Part shown: positions 37,663 through 46,547 of the stretch, piece by piece
How the letters are laid out: every line of letters starts with the position of its first letter
Numbering within the stretch: position 1 is the stretch's first letter
From: BACL11 sp945865535
Lineage (GTDB): Bacteria > Bacteroidota > Bacteroidia > Flavobacteriales > BACL11
Length of the DNA stretch: 58,601 nucleotides
Reading direction: 5' to 3'
Assembly: GCA_947502765.1 (NCBI GenBank)
Contig: CANNBA010000013.1
Coordinates: 1-58,601, forward strand
Translations under genes and position numbers: made by a program
Notes under the pieces: model-generated
Told to the model about the DNA's origin: nothing
Databases searched by the model: none
The model's input: the letters and a program-made list of their open reading frames with translations, nothing else

Positions 37663-37696
37663 CTATTTTATTTTCAAAAATTATTACTACCTAAAC

Positions 37697-38164
37697 TTAG
37701 TAAGTGCCTTTTCTAGTTGAATAGTTTATTTTAAGTGCATTTGCTTTTCTGAGCTCCTGCTTTACATCAGTAATAATTCCCATTTTAGCAGTCTCATCAG
37801 CTTTAATTGATGTTGTCATATATGGGATTTCTTTCTCATCTATAGCTTCACGCTCACTAGCTATAAATTCTTGTATTTCCTCAACACTTGCAAAAGCATC
37901 ATTCAGTTGAATTCTTGCAGCAGTACCATAAGAGTCCTGCATTCTTTTAATTGGCGAACCAATATAAATGTAACTAATTAATGATTTTTTTTCTAATTTT
38001 TTAATTTCTGTAGCTTTTGGAGTGGTAACACTCACAAAAAGAGTAGTTTCACGCATAACAGTAGTTACCATAAAAAAGAAAAGTAACATAAACACAATAT
38101 CTGGCAATGATGCAGTAGAAATTTCCTGCATTTTTTTGCCCCCGTTTTTTTTGAATTTACTCAT
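37697..38164 (-). CDS. ExbD/TolR-like protein, second copy
   Basis: A 155-residue protein with one transmembrane helix (LPDIVFMLLFFFMVTTVM) preceded by a basic N-terminus (KFKKNGGKKMQEIST). The helix carries the Asp (LPDIVF) used for proton coupling in ExbD/TolR. The periplasmic domain follows. ATG 38164 overlaps the stop codon of the first exbD by 8 bases; a GTG two codons earlier is less likely. The periplasmic part differs from that of the first copy, suggesting a heteromeric complex. Confidence 0.85.
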   Translation of the reverse strand: MSKFKKNGGKKMQEISTASLPDIVFMLLFFFMVTTVMRETTLFVSVTTPKATEIKKLEKKSLISYIYIGSPIKRMQDSYGTAARIQLNDAFASVEEIQEFIASEREAIDEKEIPYMTTSIKADETAKMGIITDVKQELRKANALKINYSTRKGTY

Positions 38165-38705
38165 CTCCACCTATGTTTTTAGGTTCAGCTTCTGATATTT
38201 TTTGAGGATACATTTTTTGTATCTCATTTTGCTGTGTCTTATTCAAGTTTTCAAATCTTTCCCCAAATTTATTTAGGGCTGCTTCATTTCTTAATTCACT
38301 ATAGGCTGCTGCTAGCTCATTTTGCACTCTAATATATGTTACATATTGAGTGCCTCTGTCATTTTGTAATGAAATAATTGCTTTGTCAGGATTATCAGAT
38401 GAGGAAGGATCGGCTCCATTGTTATTTATAAACTTTTTAGCCCCTTCTTTAAGTTCTGAGATTTCTGTCCATTGGTTCTCAACTAAAAGCTGATTATTTG
38501 CATTTATAAGTACAACATAAATATTTTTAGCATTAATCTCTGGCGGTTTCTCCTGATCTTCTTCAGGCATTGGTGGTAATTTTCTTGAAATACCTGTATC
38601 TTGATCCATAGTTGTAGTTACCAAGAAAAATATAAGTAGCAAAAAGGCAATATCTGCCATTGAACCTGCATTTATTTCGGGCACCCCCCTTCTATTACTT
38701 GCCAT
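38157..38705 (-). CDS. ExbD/TolR-like protein, first copy
   Basis: A 182-residue protein with a short basic N-terminus (ASNRRGVPEINAGS) and one transmembrane helix MADIAFLLLIFFLVTTTM, again with the proton-coupling Asp. The periplasmic part is longer than in the downstream copy and has a Gln/Asn-rich C-terminus. Start and stop codons overlap with both neighbours (1 base upstream, 8 downstream), so this is a tightly coupled operon. Confidence 0.87.
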   Translation of the reverse strand: MASNRRGVPEINAGSMADIAFLLLIFFLVTTTMDQDTGISRKLPPMPEEDQEKPPEINAKNIYVVLINANNQLLVENQWTEISELKEGAKKFINNNGADPSSSDNPDKAIISLQNDRGTQYVTYIRVQNELAAAYSELRNEAALNKFGERFENLNKTQQNEIQKMYPQKISEAEPKNIGGDE

Positions 38706-39034
38706 TATTTAGAAAATACTTTAGATAATTCTGAATATAAAACTGCACCTACTGCACCAAAAGCTAATATGTAAAAGGTAGTTAATCCCATTCCTACTTG
38801 CTTAGCATTTGAAGCTGTAATTTCATATTTTTCATACGAACCTAATACTTCATCAGAAGCCATAAGGTATGATAAAAGAATGATAACAAAAAGCCCTCCA
38901 ATAGTGTATAGTGTCTTCTTAGCATTATTAGTTTTTTGCATCATTTGCTTGATGCCGAAACCAATTGCTGCAAAAGCTGCAAAAGCAACCATCACATAAG
39001 TTAAAATGATTCCTATATTAATTAAGCTCTCCAT
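38705..39034 (-). CDS. Small three-helix membrane protein in the exbB-exbD operon
   Basis: A 109-residue protein with three hydrophobic segments (INIGIILTYVMVAFAAFAAIGF, LYTIGGLFVIILLSYLM, MGLTTFYILAFGAVGAVLY). No enzyme motifs. It is encoded between exbB and the first exbD with a 2-base gap and a 1-base overlap, so it is likely a structural or regulatory part of the same energising complex. I recall such a gene in this operon in other Bacteroidota but do not know a function. Confidence 0.8.
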   Translation of the reverse strand: MESLINIGIILTYVMVAFAAFAAIGFGIKQMMQKTNNAKKTLYTIGGLFVIILLSYLMASDEVLGSYEKYEITASNAKQVGMGLTTFYILAFGAVGAVLYSELSKVFSK

Positions 39035-39036
39035 GA

Positions 39037-39792
39037 TTATTTATTTTTAACCAATAAGTCAATTAATGAGATAGAAGCATCTTCCATTGAGTTAACAATT
39101 GAATCTACTTTTGCAATTAAGTAATTATAGAAAACTTGAAGAATCATGGCCACAATAAGTCCAAATACAGTAGTTAAAAGTGCAACTTTAATCCCTCCAG
39201 CAACTAATGATGGGGAAATATCTCCGGCAGCTTCAATAGCATCAAAGGCTTCAATCATACCAATTACAGTCCCCATAAATCCAAGCATAGGAGCAAGTGC
39301 AATAAATAATGAAATCCATGACAAGCCTTTTTCTAAAAGTCCCATTTGAACGGACCCATAAGAAACAATAGATTTTTCTACCATATCAATCCCTTCACCG
39401 GAACGATCTAATCCTTGGTAAAAGATAGAAGCCACAGGCCCATTAGTATTTCTACAAACCTCTTTAGCAGCATCAACTCCTCCTGATTTTAATGCTCCTT
39501 CAACATTATTTAAAAGCTTATCGGTATCAGTTGTAGCCATATTAAGGTAAAGAATTCTTTCAATTACTAAAGCTAGTCCTAAGATTAAACATAAAAGAAT
39601 TGGGAACATATAACCGACCCCACCTTCAATAAATTTTTGTTTCATTACTTGGTGAAAAGATGCAGACTCTTCATTTCCAGCTTCTGGCGCAGCTTGTTCA
39701 GTTGCTGTTGTATCTGATTCTTGTGCATAAACATTGTAAGATCCTACAAGGAATAATCCTAATAGCGCTAATAAGGTAAATTTGTTTTTCAT
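39037..39792 (-). CDS. exbB: MotA/TolQ/ExbB proton channel family protein
   Basis: A 251-residue inner-membrane protein. It begins with a signal-peptide-like segment (FTLLALLGLFLVGSYNVYAQ) and an acidic Ala/Glu-rich periplasmic linker before the ExbB core with three helices: PILLCLILGLALVIERILYL, then GLLEKGLSWISLFIALAPMLGFMGTVIGMIEAFDAI (split here as two family blocks) and KVALLTTVFGLIVAMILQVFYNYL. It heads the four-gene unit exbB - small membrane protein - exbD - exbD, which would energise TonB-dependent receptors such as the one at 9948. TAAATTTG at 39831-39838 (minus) is a candidate -7 element. Confidence 0.88.
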   Translation of the reverse strand: MKNKFTLLALLGLFLVGSYNVYAQESDTTATEQAAPEAGNEESASFHQVMKQKFIEGGVGYMFPILLCLILGLALVIERILYLNMATTDTDKLLNNVEGALKSGGVDAAKEVCRNTNGPVASIFYQGLDRSGEGIDMVEKSIVSYGSVQMGLLEKGLSWISLFIALAPMLGFMGTVIGMIEAFDAIEAAGDISPSLVAGGIKVALLTTVFGLIVAMILQVFYNYLIAKVDSIVNSMEDASISLIDLLVKNK

Positions 39793-39846
39793 TTTCTTTT
39801 TAATTTGTTAGTGTATTAATTTAAGTGTGGCAAATTTATAAAAATA

Positions 39847-40446
39847 TTATAAAGTTGCATTATATCGATTATTTACTTCTTCCCAATTTATTAGATTGAA
39901 GAAAGCGCTGATGTAATCAGGGCGTCTATTTTGGTAATTTAAATAGTAAGCATGTTCCCAAACATCTAAGCACAATATTGGAGTCCCACCACATTGGTCG
40001 GCCATTAATGGATTGTCTTGATTGGCTGTTGAACATACGGATAGCTTTCCGTTTTTAACACAAAGCCAGGCCCATCCTGATCCAAATCGTGTAGTGGCTG
40101 CTTTTGCAAATTCTTCTTTAAAAGTTTCAAAAGAGCCAAAAGCTGTATCAATTACCCCTGCGATTTTTCCAGTTGGATTTCCACCTCCATTTTGGCTCAT
40201 TAAAGCCCAAAACATATTGTGATTGTAATATCCCCCTCCATTATTTCTTACAGCTCCACTTAGCCCTGGAGTTTTACAAATTTCTTCAATTGATTTTCCT
40301 TCCAAATCAGTTCCAGCAATGGCATTGTTTAAGTTGGTGGTATAAGCATTATGGTGTTTGCTATGGTGTATTTCCATAGTTTTAGCATCAATATGTGGCT
40401 CTAATGCATCATATGAGTAAGGTAGTTTTGGTAATTCGAATGACAT
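39847..40446 (-). CDS. sodB: Fe/Mn superoxide dismutase
   Basis: A 199-residue cytosolic superoxide dismutase. The metal ligands His27, His76, Asp161 (DVWEHAYY) and His165 are all present. The protein has no signal peptide. The choice between iron and manganese is not safe from sequence. It lies 21 bases after the flavin reductase-like gene on the same strand and may be cotranscribed with it. Confidence 0.94.
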   Translation of the reverse strand: MSFELPKLPYSYDALEPHIDAKTMEIHHSKHHNAYTTNLNNAIAGTDLEGKSIEEICKTPGLSGAVRNNGGGYYNHNMFWALMSQNGGGNPTGKIAGVIDTAFGSFETFKEEFAKAATTRFGSGWAWLCVKNGKLSVCSTANQDNPLMADQCGGTPILCLDVWEHAYYLNYQNRRPDYISAFFNLINWEEVNNRYNATL

Positions 40447-40467
40447 AATTTATTTAGTTTTAATTAT

Positions 40468-41304
40468 TTATAATAACACCTGCCAAGCCTCTTGAGCTTT
40501 TCCTTGGCTTAAAAGCTCTTTGGCTAAGATATGTTTTTCTTTTAAAGTTTTATTTTCTCTCAACACAAACTTAATTTTAGCTGGAATATTTTCTGAAGTT
40601 GCTAAAATTGCTAAATCACTGTCTGATAAAATTTTACTTGCTCTTATTTCCTTTGGCAAATTATCAAATCCCATACTGATTTTTCCAATGGGTTTTTCCA
40701 ATTCAAAAATACTGTCTTTTGTAGCTTTTCCATACCAATTATCCCCAAGTCGCGAAAGTGCATTTAGCTTTAAAGGGTCAATATTTTTATTGGCATCTAA
40801 AATGGCTTCATCAATATGAATTTTAAGTACTTCACAAATTACCAGATTTCCTGCACCACCCTCTTGTCCTAAAGCAATAACTTCATTCACTTTACATTCA
40901 AAATTTACAGGAGATTCTTTTATTAAAAATGGCTTTACTAAATCTGCTTTTACTGCAGTAAAGCCCGCTTTATCAAATTCATTTACTGCTTGTGCAAAAT
41001 CACAACTGCTTAAGGAAACTTGCTCGGCCATGTCAGCCGTTACTATTCCAATAACTACTTCCTTTGTTTCGAGTACATTATTAAGTGTGTGTTTTACAGT
41101 ATTGTCTCTTACTCTTCTGGATGGAGAAAAAATTAAAATAGGTGGATTTGCAGAAAAAGCATTGAAAAAACTAAAAGGACTCAGATTTAAATTCCCTGCT
41201 TTGTCAATAGTGCTTGCAAAAGCTATTGGCCTTGGGGCAACAGCGCCTAAAATGTACTTATGTACAAGTGCTGTTTTTTCTGATTTTGGGTCAATAGTCA
41301 ACAT
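40468..41304 (-). CDS. Flavin reductase-like FMN-binding protein
   Basis: A 278-residue protein with a flavin reductase / flavoredoxin split-barrel: GAVAPRPIAFASTID (FMN phosphate loop), NLSPFSFFNAFSANPPILIFSPS, then ESPVNFECKVNEVI and NLVICEVLKIH. A ~90-residue C-terminal extension follows the barrel. It begins four bases after the fumarylacetoacetase-family gene, so it belongs to the tyrosine/homogentisate unit; in Bacteroidota this gene often accompanies hmgA and hpd. A role as reductase partner is inferred. Confidence 0.82.
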   Translation of the reverse strand: MLTIDPKSEKTALVHKYILGAVAPRPIAFASTIDKAGNLNLSPFSFFNAFSANPPILIFSPSRRVRDNTVKHTLNNVLETKEVVIGIVTADMAEQVSLSSCDFAQAVNEFDKAGFTAVKADLVKPFLIKESPVNFECKVNEVIALGQEGGAGNLVICEVLKIHIDEAILDANKNIDPLKLNALSRLGDNWYGKATKDSIFELEKPIGKISMGFDNLPKEIRASKILSDSDLAILATSENIPAKIKFVLRENKTLKEKHILAKELLSQGKAQEAWQVLL

Positions 41305-41308
41305 AAAG

Positions 41309-42307
41309 TTACATATTTTTCTTTAGTGCAAATAAAGAATGAGAATTATTTTCTAAAACTACTTTATTTTTGATTCTTCCCAAGCTTTCAATTTCCATTT
41401 CTACGATATCCCCATTTTTTAACCATACTTGCTCGTAATTTGGATTTTCTAATTTATGAGTTCCATTTAGTTCAAGTAAACATCCTGTGCCAACAGTTCC
41501 AGAACCAATAACATCTCCAGGTAAAATATCAGTACCATATGCACATCTTTCAACAATTTCGGCAAAAGTCCAGTTCATATCTTGCGTATTTCCTTCAGAT
41601 AGCAGCTCTCCATTTACCCAGCACTTCATATTTAAACTATATGTATCCCCTTCATGAGCTTGAGTTGTTGCTACTTTTTTAGTTTGTAATTCATCTTTTG
41701 TAACTAAATAAGGGCCAATGATAGTGCAAAAATCCTTTCCTTTTGCAGGGCCTAGATTTAATTTCATTTCTTCCATCTGCAGTTTTCTAGCGCTCATGTC
41801 ATTCATGATTAAATAGCCAGCAATATAATCATCAGCATCTTTTGCTTTTATATTCCTTCCTTTTTTACCAATTACAATAGCAACTTCCAACTCAAAATCC
41901 AATTGTTGCATATGGTCGGGCATACAAATTATATCATCAGTTGGGCCTAAAATAGAATTATGATTGGTAAAATAAAAAATAGGAAATTGATCAAATTCGG
42001 GAATCATATCTACCCCACGATTTCTTCTAGCTGTTGCAACATGTTGTCTAAAAGCGTAAGCATCCCTGCAAGAGGGAGGATTTGGAACAGGAGCTAATAA
42101 TTTGCTTTTATTTAGAGCAATCCCTTCCAAATTTGAATTGCCATTTAGTATACTTTCTTCTATAGTTTTTGCTTTAGCCATTGCACTTTCTCCCATTTGC
42201 AAAAATTCAATCATGTTGCTTGCAATAGTATTTAAGGAATATATCTTTTCGTCAACCAAAAGACCTAAATCATTTCCTTTTCCATTGGAATAAGTTACAA
42301 TTTTCAT
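41309..42307 (-). CDS. Fumarylacetoacetate hydrolase family protein
   Basis: A 332-residue protein of the FAH family, expected to cleave fumarylacetoacetate to fumarate and acetoacetate at the end of the homogentisate pathway. Metal-binding and active-site regions: HNSILGPTDDI, LDFELEVAIVIGKKG, GYLIMNDMSARKLQ, KGKDFCTIIGPYLV, and IGSGTVGTGCLLEL. ATG 42307 begins MKIVTYSNGKG, the family start; codons further upstream lack it. Divergent from hmgA with a 97-base gap. Confidence 0.87.
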   Translation of the reverse strand: MKIVTYSNGKGNDLGLLVDEKIYSLNTIASNMIEFLQMGESAMAKAKTIEESILNGNSNLEGIALNKSKLLAPVPNPPSCRDAYAFRQHVATARRNRGVDMIPEFDQFPIFYFTNHNSILGPTDDIICMPDHMQQLDFELEVAIVIGKKGRNIKAKDADDYIAGYLIMNDMSARKLQMEEMKLNLGPAKGKDFCTIIGPYLVTKDELQTKKVATTQAHEGDTYSLNMKCWVNGELLSEGNTQDMNWTFAEIVERCAYGTDILPGDVIGSGTVGTGCLLELNGTHKLENPNYEQVWLKNGDIVEMEIESLGRIKNKVVLENNSHSLFALKKNM

Positions 42308-42404
42308 TTCAATTTTATTTTGTGCAAACTTATTAAAAAAAATGCTTTTGGATTTGTTTTCAGGCAATCAAAAATTATCCGTAATTTGCACTAAAATTAA
42401 AGAC
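42308..42404. promoter_or_regulatory. Divergent control region between FAH-family gene and hmgA
   Basis: TAAGTTTG (minus, 42325-42332) is a likely -7 element for the FAH/flavin-reductase unit. The heptamer GTGCAAA occurs on the plus strand at 42322-42328 and inverted (TTTGCAC) near 42385-42391, in T-rich surroundings, a possible but unproven operator pair for a shared regulator of tyrosine catabolism. Confidence 0.35.
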
Positions 42405-43565
42405 ATGCCATTTTATCATAAATTGGGTAAAATCCCACACAAAAGACATACCACTTTTAAAAAAGAAAATGGTAAATTTCATTATGAAGAATTATTTGGG
42501 ACTATTGGTTTTGATGGGATGGCTTCTCTTTTGTATCATTTACAAAGGCCCACACAAGTAAAAGAAATTAAAGAAGGATATTCAGTAGCGCCAGAAATTG
42601 CTGTAGATAAAAACATGAAAGCTTATTTATTAAAAGGCTTTGAAGCTCCTAAAGTTGCCGATCATTTAGAAAGCAGAATTTCTATTTTAATAAATAATGA
42701 TTTGAATATTATGCTTTCGGCCCCAACTAATCTGGAAGAAAATTATTTTTATAAAAATACAGATGGAGATGAAGTAATTTTTGTTCATAAAGGAACTGGA
42801 ACACTTAGAACTTTTATAGGAAATATCAAATTCAAAGAAGGAGATTATTTGGTGATTCCAAGGGGAATGATTTATACTATGAAATTTGACAGTCCAGCAA
42901 ACAGATTATTTATTGTTGAGTCTTACACTCCTGTTTATACTCCAAAAAGATACCGCAATCATTTTGGTCAATTACTAGAACATTCTCCATATTGCGAAAG
43001 AGATTTACGAGCACCAGAGGAGCTAGAAACTCATGATGAGCAAGGAGATTTTATTATTAAAATAAAAAAGGAACACATGATTCATGAGTATACTTACGCC
43101 TCACATCCTTTTGATGTGGCGGGTTGGGATGGGTACAATTTCCCTTATGCTTTTTCTATTCATGATTTTGAACCAATTACTGGGAGAGTGCATCAGCCAC
43201 CACCGGTACATCAAACTTTTGAAACAAGTAGGTTTGTGATTTGTTCTTTTTGCCCAAGGATGTACGATTATCATCCTCAATCTATCCCAGCACCTTACAA
43301 CCATTCCAACATTGATTCAGATGAAGTTCTTTATTATGTAGACGGAGATTTTATGAGTAGAAATCATGTTGAGGAAGGGTATATTTCTTTGCATCCTGCA
43401 GGAATTCCGCACGGACCTCATCCAGGGGCAATGGAAAGAAGTATAGGCCAGACTAAAACAGACGAATTAGCAGTAATGATTGATACTTTTGCTCCTTTGA
43501 AATTAACAAAAGCTGCCATAGCGCTTTCAGATGGAAAGTATCACAAATCCTGGCTAGAACATTAA
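42405..43565 (+). CDS. hmgA: Homogentisate 1,2-dioxygenase
   Basis: A 386-residue cupin dioxygenase that opens the ring of homogentisate to maleylacetoacetate. Seen: FVHKGTGTLRTFIGNIKFKEGD, FDVAGWDGYNFPY, YNHSNIDSDEVLYYVDGDFMSR and HPAGIPHGPHPGA, where the His/Glu iron ligands of the family lie. ATG 42405 gives the family start MPFYHKLGKIPHKRH; the frame is open upstream without similarity. It is followed 21 bases later by hpd. Confidence 0.93.
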   Translation: MPFYHKLGKIPHKRHTTFKKENGKFHYEELFGTIGFDGMASLLYHLQRPTQVKEIKEGYSVAPEIAVDKNMKAYLLKGFEAPKVADHLESRISILINNDLNIMLSAPTNLEENYFYKNTDGDEVIFVHKGTGTLRTFIGNIKFKEGDYLVIPRGMIYTMKFDSPANRLFIVESYTPVYTPKRYRNHFGQLLEHSPYCERDLRAPEELETHDEQGDFIIKIKKEHMIHEYTYASHPFDVAGWDGYNFPYAFSIHDFEPITGRVHQPPPVHQTFETSRFVICSFCPRMYDYHPQSIPAPYNHSNIDSDEVLYYVDGDFMSRNHVEEGYISLHPAGIPHGPHPGAMERSIGQTKTDELAVMIDTFAPLKLTKAAIALSDGKYHKSWLEH

Positions 43566-43586
43566 TGTAAATTACAAAAAAATATT

Positions 43587-44744
43587 ATGAGCGGCATAAA
43601 AAATGTTGAATACGGATTAGACAAAATATTTGAGGGAGCTCAAGATTTTCTGCCTTTATTAGGAACTGATTATATTGAGTTTTATGTTGGAAATGCAAAG
43701 CAAGCAGCTTATTATTATAAGACGGCATTTGGGTTCCAATCCTTTGCATATAAAGGGCTAGAAACAGGAAATAAAGAATACGCATCTTATGTTGTTAAAC
43801 AGGATAAAATTAAAATTGTACTTACAACTCCGTTAAATTCAAAATCTCCAATTAACGATCATATTGTAAAACATGGCGATGGGGTTAAAGTAATTGCTCT
43901 TTGGGTTGATGACGCCACCAAATCATGGGAAGAAACAACTAAAAGAGGGGCTAAATCTTTTATGGAACCCACTTTAGAAAAAGATGAACACGGGGAAGTT
44001 GTTCGCTCTGGAATTTACATTTATGGCGAAACAGTACACATATTTGTAGAAAGAAAAAACTATAGAGGGGTCTTTTTACCGGGGTATCAAAAATGGGATT
44101 CGGATTATAATCCAGAGCCAACAGGATTAAAGTTTATTGATCACATGGTTGGAAATGTGGGCTGGAATGAAATGAATAAATGGGTTAAATTTTATGAAGA
44201 TGTTATGGGCTTTGTTAACTTTTTATCTTTTGATGACAAACAAATTAATACCGAATATTCTGCTTTAATGAGTAAGGTAATGAGTAATGGAAATGGAAGG
44301 ATTAAATTTCCAATTAATGAGCCGGCAGAAGGTAAAAAGAAATCTCAAATTGAAGAATATTTAGATTTTTATGAAGGTCCTGGAGCTCAGCATATAGCTG
44401 TAGCTACAGATGATATCATCAGCACTGTTGCCAAATTACGAGCTAGAGGTATTGAGTTTCTTTCTACTCCGCCTGAAGAATATTACAAAACTGTTCCATT
44501 AAGATTAGAAGCTCATAATCACAAGCTAAAAGAAGATATAGAAACTTTAAAAGGATTGGGTATTTTGATTGATGCTGATGAAGAAGGTTATTTATTGCAA
44601 ATATTTACCAAACCTGTTGAGGATAGACCAACACTATTTTTTGAAATCATTCAAAGAATGGGAGCCAGAGGTTTTGGGGCGGGTAATTTCAAAGCATTAT
44701 TTGAATCTATTGAAAGAGAACAAGCAAAAAGAGGAACATTATAA
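43587..44744 (+). CDS. hpd: 4-hydroxyphenylpyruvate dioxygenase
   Basis: A 385-residue non-haem iron dioxygenase converting 4-hydroxyphenylpyruvate to homogentisate, the substrate of the upstream gene product. Two glyoxalase-fold halves; the iron ligands fall in FIDHMVGNV (His), AQHIAVATDDI (His) and PTLFFEIIQRMGARGFGAGNF (Glu). Length is normal and C-terminus intact. Together with hmgA and the FAH-family gene it supports tyrosine degradation; a maleylacetoacetate isomerase is not seen here. Confidence 0.95.
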   Translation: MSGIKNVEYGLDKIFEGAQDFLPLLGTDYIEFYVGNAKQAAYYYKTAFGFQSFAYKGLETGNKEYASYVVKQDKIKIVLTTPLNSKSPINDHIVKHGDGVKVIALWVDDATKSWEETTKRGAKSFMEPTLEKDEHGEVVRSGIYIYGETVHIFVERKNYRGVFLPGYQKWDSDYNPEPTGLKFIDHMVGNVGWNEMNKWVKFYEDVMGFVNFLSFDDKQINTEYSALMSKVMSNGNGRIKFPINEPAEGKKKSQIEEYLDFYEGPGAQHIAVATDDIISTVAKLRARGIEFLSTPPEEYYKTVPLRLEAHNHKLKEDIETLKGLGILIDADEEGYLLQIFTKPVEDRPTLFFEIIQRMGARGFGAGNFKALFESIEREQAKRGTL

Positions 44745-44754
44745 ATAAAAAATT

Positions 44755-45210
44755 ATGAGTATATTAAAAATAGGAGCAAGTGCTCCGGCAATAAATTCTG
44801 TTGATCAGAATAAGCAGTCAATTTCATTAGAACAGTTTAAAGGTAAAAAAGTAGTGCTTTATTTTTATCCCAAAGATATGACTCCAGGATGTACCGATCA
44901 AGCTTGTAATTTGAGAGATAATTACAAAGCACTTTTAGCCAAAGGATATGTGGTATTGGGCTGCTCGGTGGATAGCCCAGCAAAACACGTAAAATTTATT
45001 GAGAAATACGATTTGCCATTTTCGCTAATATCGGATGAAGACAAAAAAGTAGTTGGGGATTATGGAGTTTGGGGGCTTAAAAAGTTTATGGGTAAAGAGT
45101 ATATGGGAATAAGCAGAACCACTTTTGTAATTGATGAAAAAGGAATTATAGAGGATATTATTACTAAGGTGGATACTAAAGAACATACTACACAGATATT
45201 AAAACAATAG
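44755..45210 (+). CDS. bcp: Thioredoxin-dependent thiol peroxidase (Bcp)
   Basis: A 151-residue peroxiredoxin of the Bcp/PrxQ type, reducing peroxides using thioredoxin. The peroxidatic Cys46 is in DMTPGCTDQAC, with Cys51 as resolving Cys five residues later. YFYPKD and SRTTFVIDEKG are conserved. It lies 10 bases after hpd and 3 bases before the arylsulfotransferase-like gene. Confidence 0.94.
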   Translation: MSILKIGASAPAINSVDQNKQSISLEQFKGKKVVLYFYPKDMTPGCTDQACNLRDNYKALLAKGYVVLGCSVDSPAKHVKFIEKYDLPFSLISDEDKKVVGDYGVWGLKKFMGKEYMGISRTTFVIDEKGIIEDIITKVDTKEHTTQILKQ

Positions 45211-45213
45211 ATT

Positions 45214-46547
45214 ATGCAAAAACTACTACTTGTATTACTTGCTTTGCCTTTGATTGGCTTTGGCCAAGCAAATTATAACATTACAGTTAGTACGCCTAAC
45301 GCATGGCAGGCTAATCTTTTCTTTCAAACTGGAGGAATGCTTATAAAACCTGTAAAGATTATAGATTCAAATCAAACAGAAATATTTTCACAAAATTGGG
45401 GTATGAAAGGGTGGGATTTTAAAGTAAACTATAACAATAAACTTTCTTATTTTGATAGAGCATCAAAAGGTTGGTTTATTATGGATTCACTGCAAAATGA
45501 AGTTGATTCTGTCTATGCTCAAAATGGTTATATAGCTGATAATCATGATTTTTTAGCTTTACCAAATGGGAATTATGTGCTTTTCGCATATGATGAACAG
45601 CCGTATACTATGGATACAGTCGTAACAGGGGGCGTCCGAATGCTGTTGTAGAAGGTCTAATAATTCAAGAATTAGATCCTAATCATAATGTTATTTTTGA
45701 GTGGAAAAGTTGGGATCATTTTCATGTAACAGATAACATTTACCTTAATTTAACAAATGCATCTCTTCCCTTCATACATGCTAATGCAATCGATATTGAC
45801 TTTGATGGGCATTTTTTAGTTTCCTGTAGACATTTAGTTGAAATAACTAAAATACACAGAACAACAGGTGAAATTATTTGGAGATTTGGAGGTTCTCAAA
45901 ATGAATTTAATTTTATAAATGACTATCCCTTTACTCATCAACATTCAATAAGGAGTTTAGGAAATAATAGATACATTTTGTTTGACAATGGAAATTATAG
46001 TGCTCAATATACTGGCACAAATATCTCAAGAGCGGTTGAATATGAATTAGATACAAATCTAATGACAGCTACAAAAGTGTGGGAATTTGTTCATCCTGAT
46101 TCATTGTATTCACCATCAATTAGTGGAGTTCAAAGGTTGCCAAACGGAAATACACTTATTGATTTTGGCAACCTACAATGGTTAAATTTGGGCTCGATTG
46201 TAACAGAAGTGGATGCAAACAATCAAATTGTTTTTCAATTAGAATATGATAATGGCGGAAATCTTTATAGAGCACAAAAATTTGATTGGTTCTTCTATAC
46301 AGCGCCAACGCCTAGTTGGAATTGTGTTGCTGGTTCATGTATAGATTCAGGAACAGGAAATGGAATTTACGCTTCACTTTCTGATTGTCAAGCTTCTTGT
46401 GGAACAACAGAGGTAGAAGAACAAACTACCAACAAAGAACTACTTAAAATTACAGACCTCTTAGGTAGAGAAACAAAAGCCACTAACCAACTTCTCTTTT
46501 ACCTCTATAATGATGGAACAGTAGAGAAAAAAGTAGTAATTGATTAG
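45214..46547 (+). pseudogene. Arylsulfotransferase (ASST)-like secreted protein, frameshifted
   Basis: The gene starts with signal peptide MQKLLLVLLALPLIGFGQ and the ASST N-terminal region (FFQTGGMLIKPVKIID, NWGMKGWDFKV, HDFLALPNGNYVLFA). At about 45631-45636, just after a run of five G, the frame ends at TAG 45649. The family sequence continues without a stop in the next frame (PNAVVEGLIIQELD, WDHFHVTD, HANAIDID, RTTGEIIWRFGG, HQHSIRSLG) to 46547. One missing base explains it. The 3' part ends with a Cys-rich segment and a T9SS-type C-terminus (LLKITDLLGRE ... GTVEKKVVI). Both halves look otherwise well conserved, so the break is recent or a sequencing error. If intact it would encode about 444 residues. 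Confidence 0.83.

Noticed and set aside
45625..45655. Programmed frameshift in the arylsulfotransferase-like gene
   Set aside because: There is a short G run but no recognisable slippery heptamer with a downstream structure, and this family does not need frameshifting; a simple one-base loss explains it.
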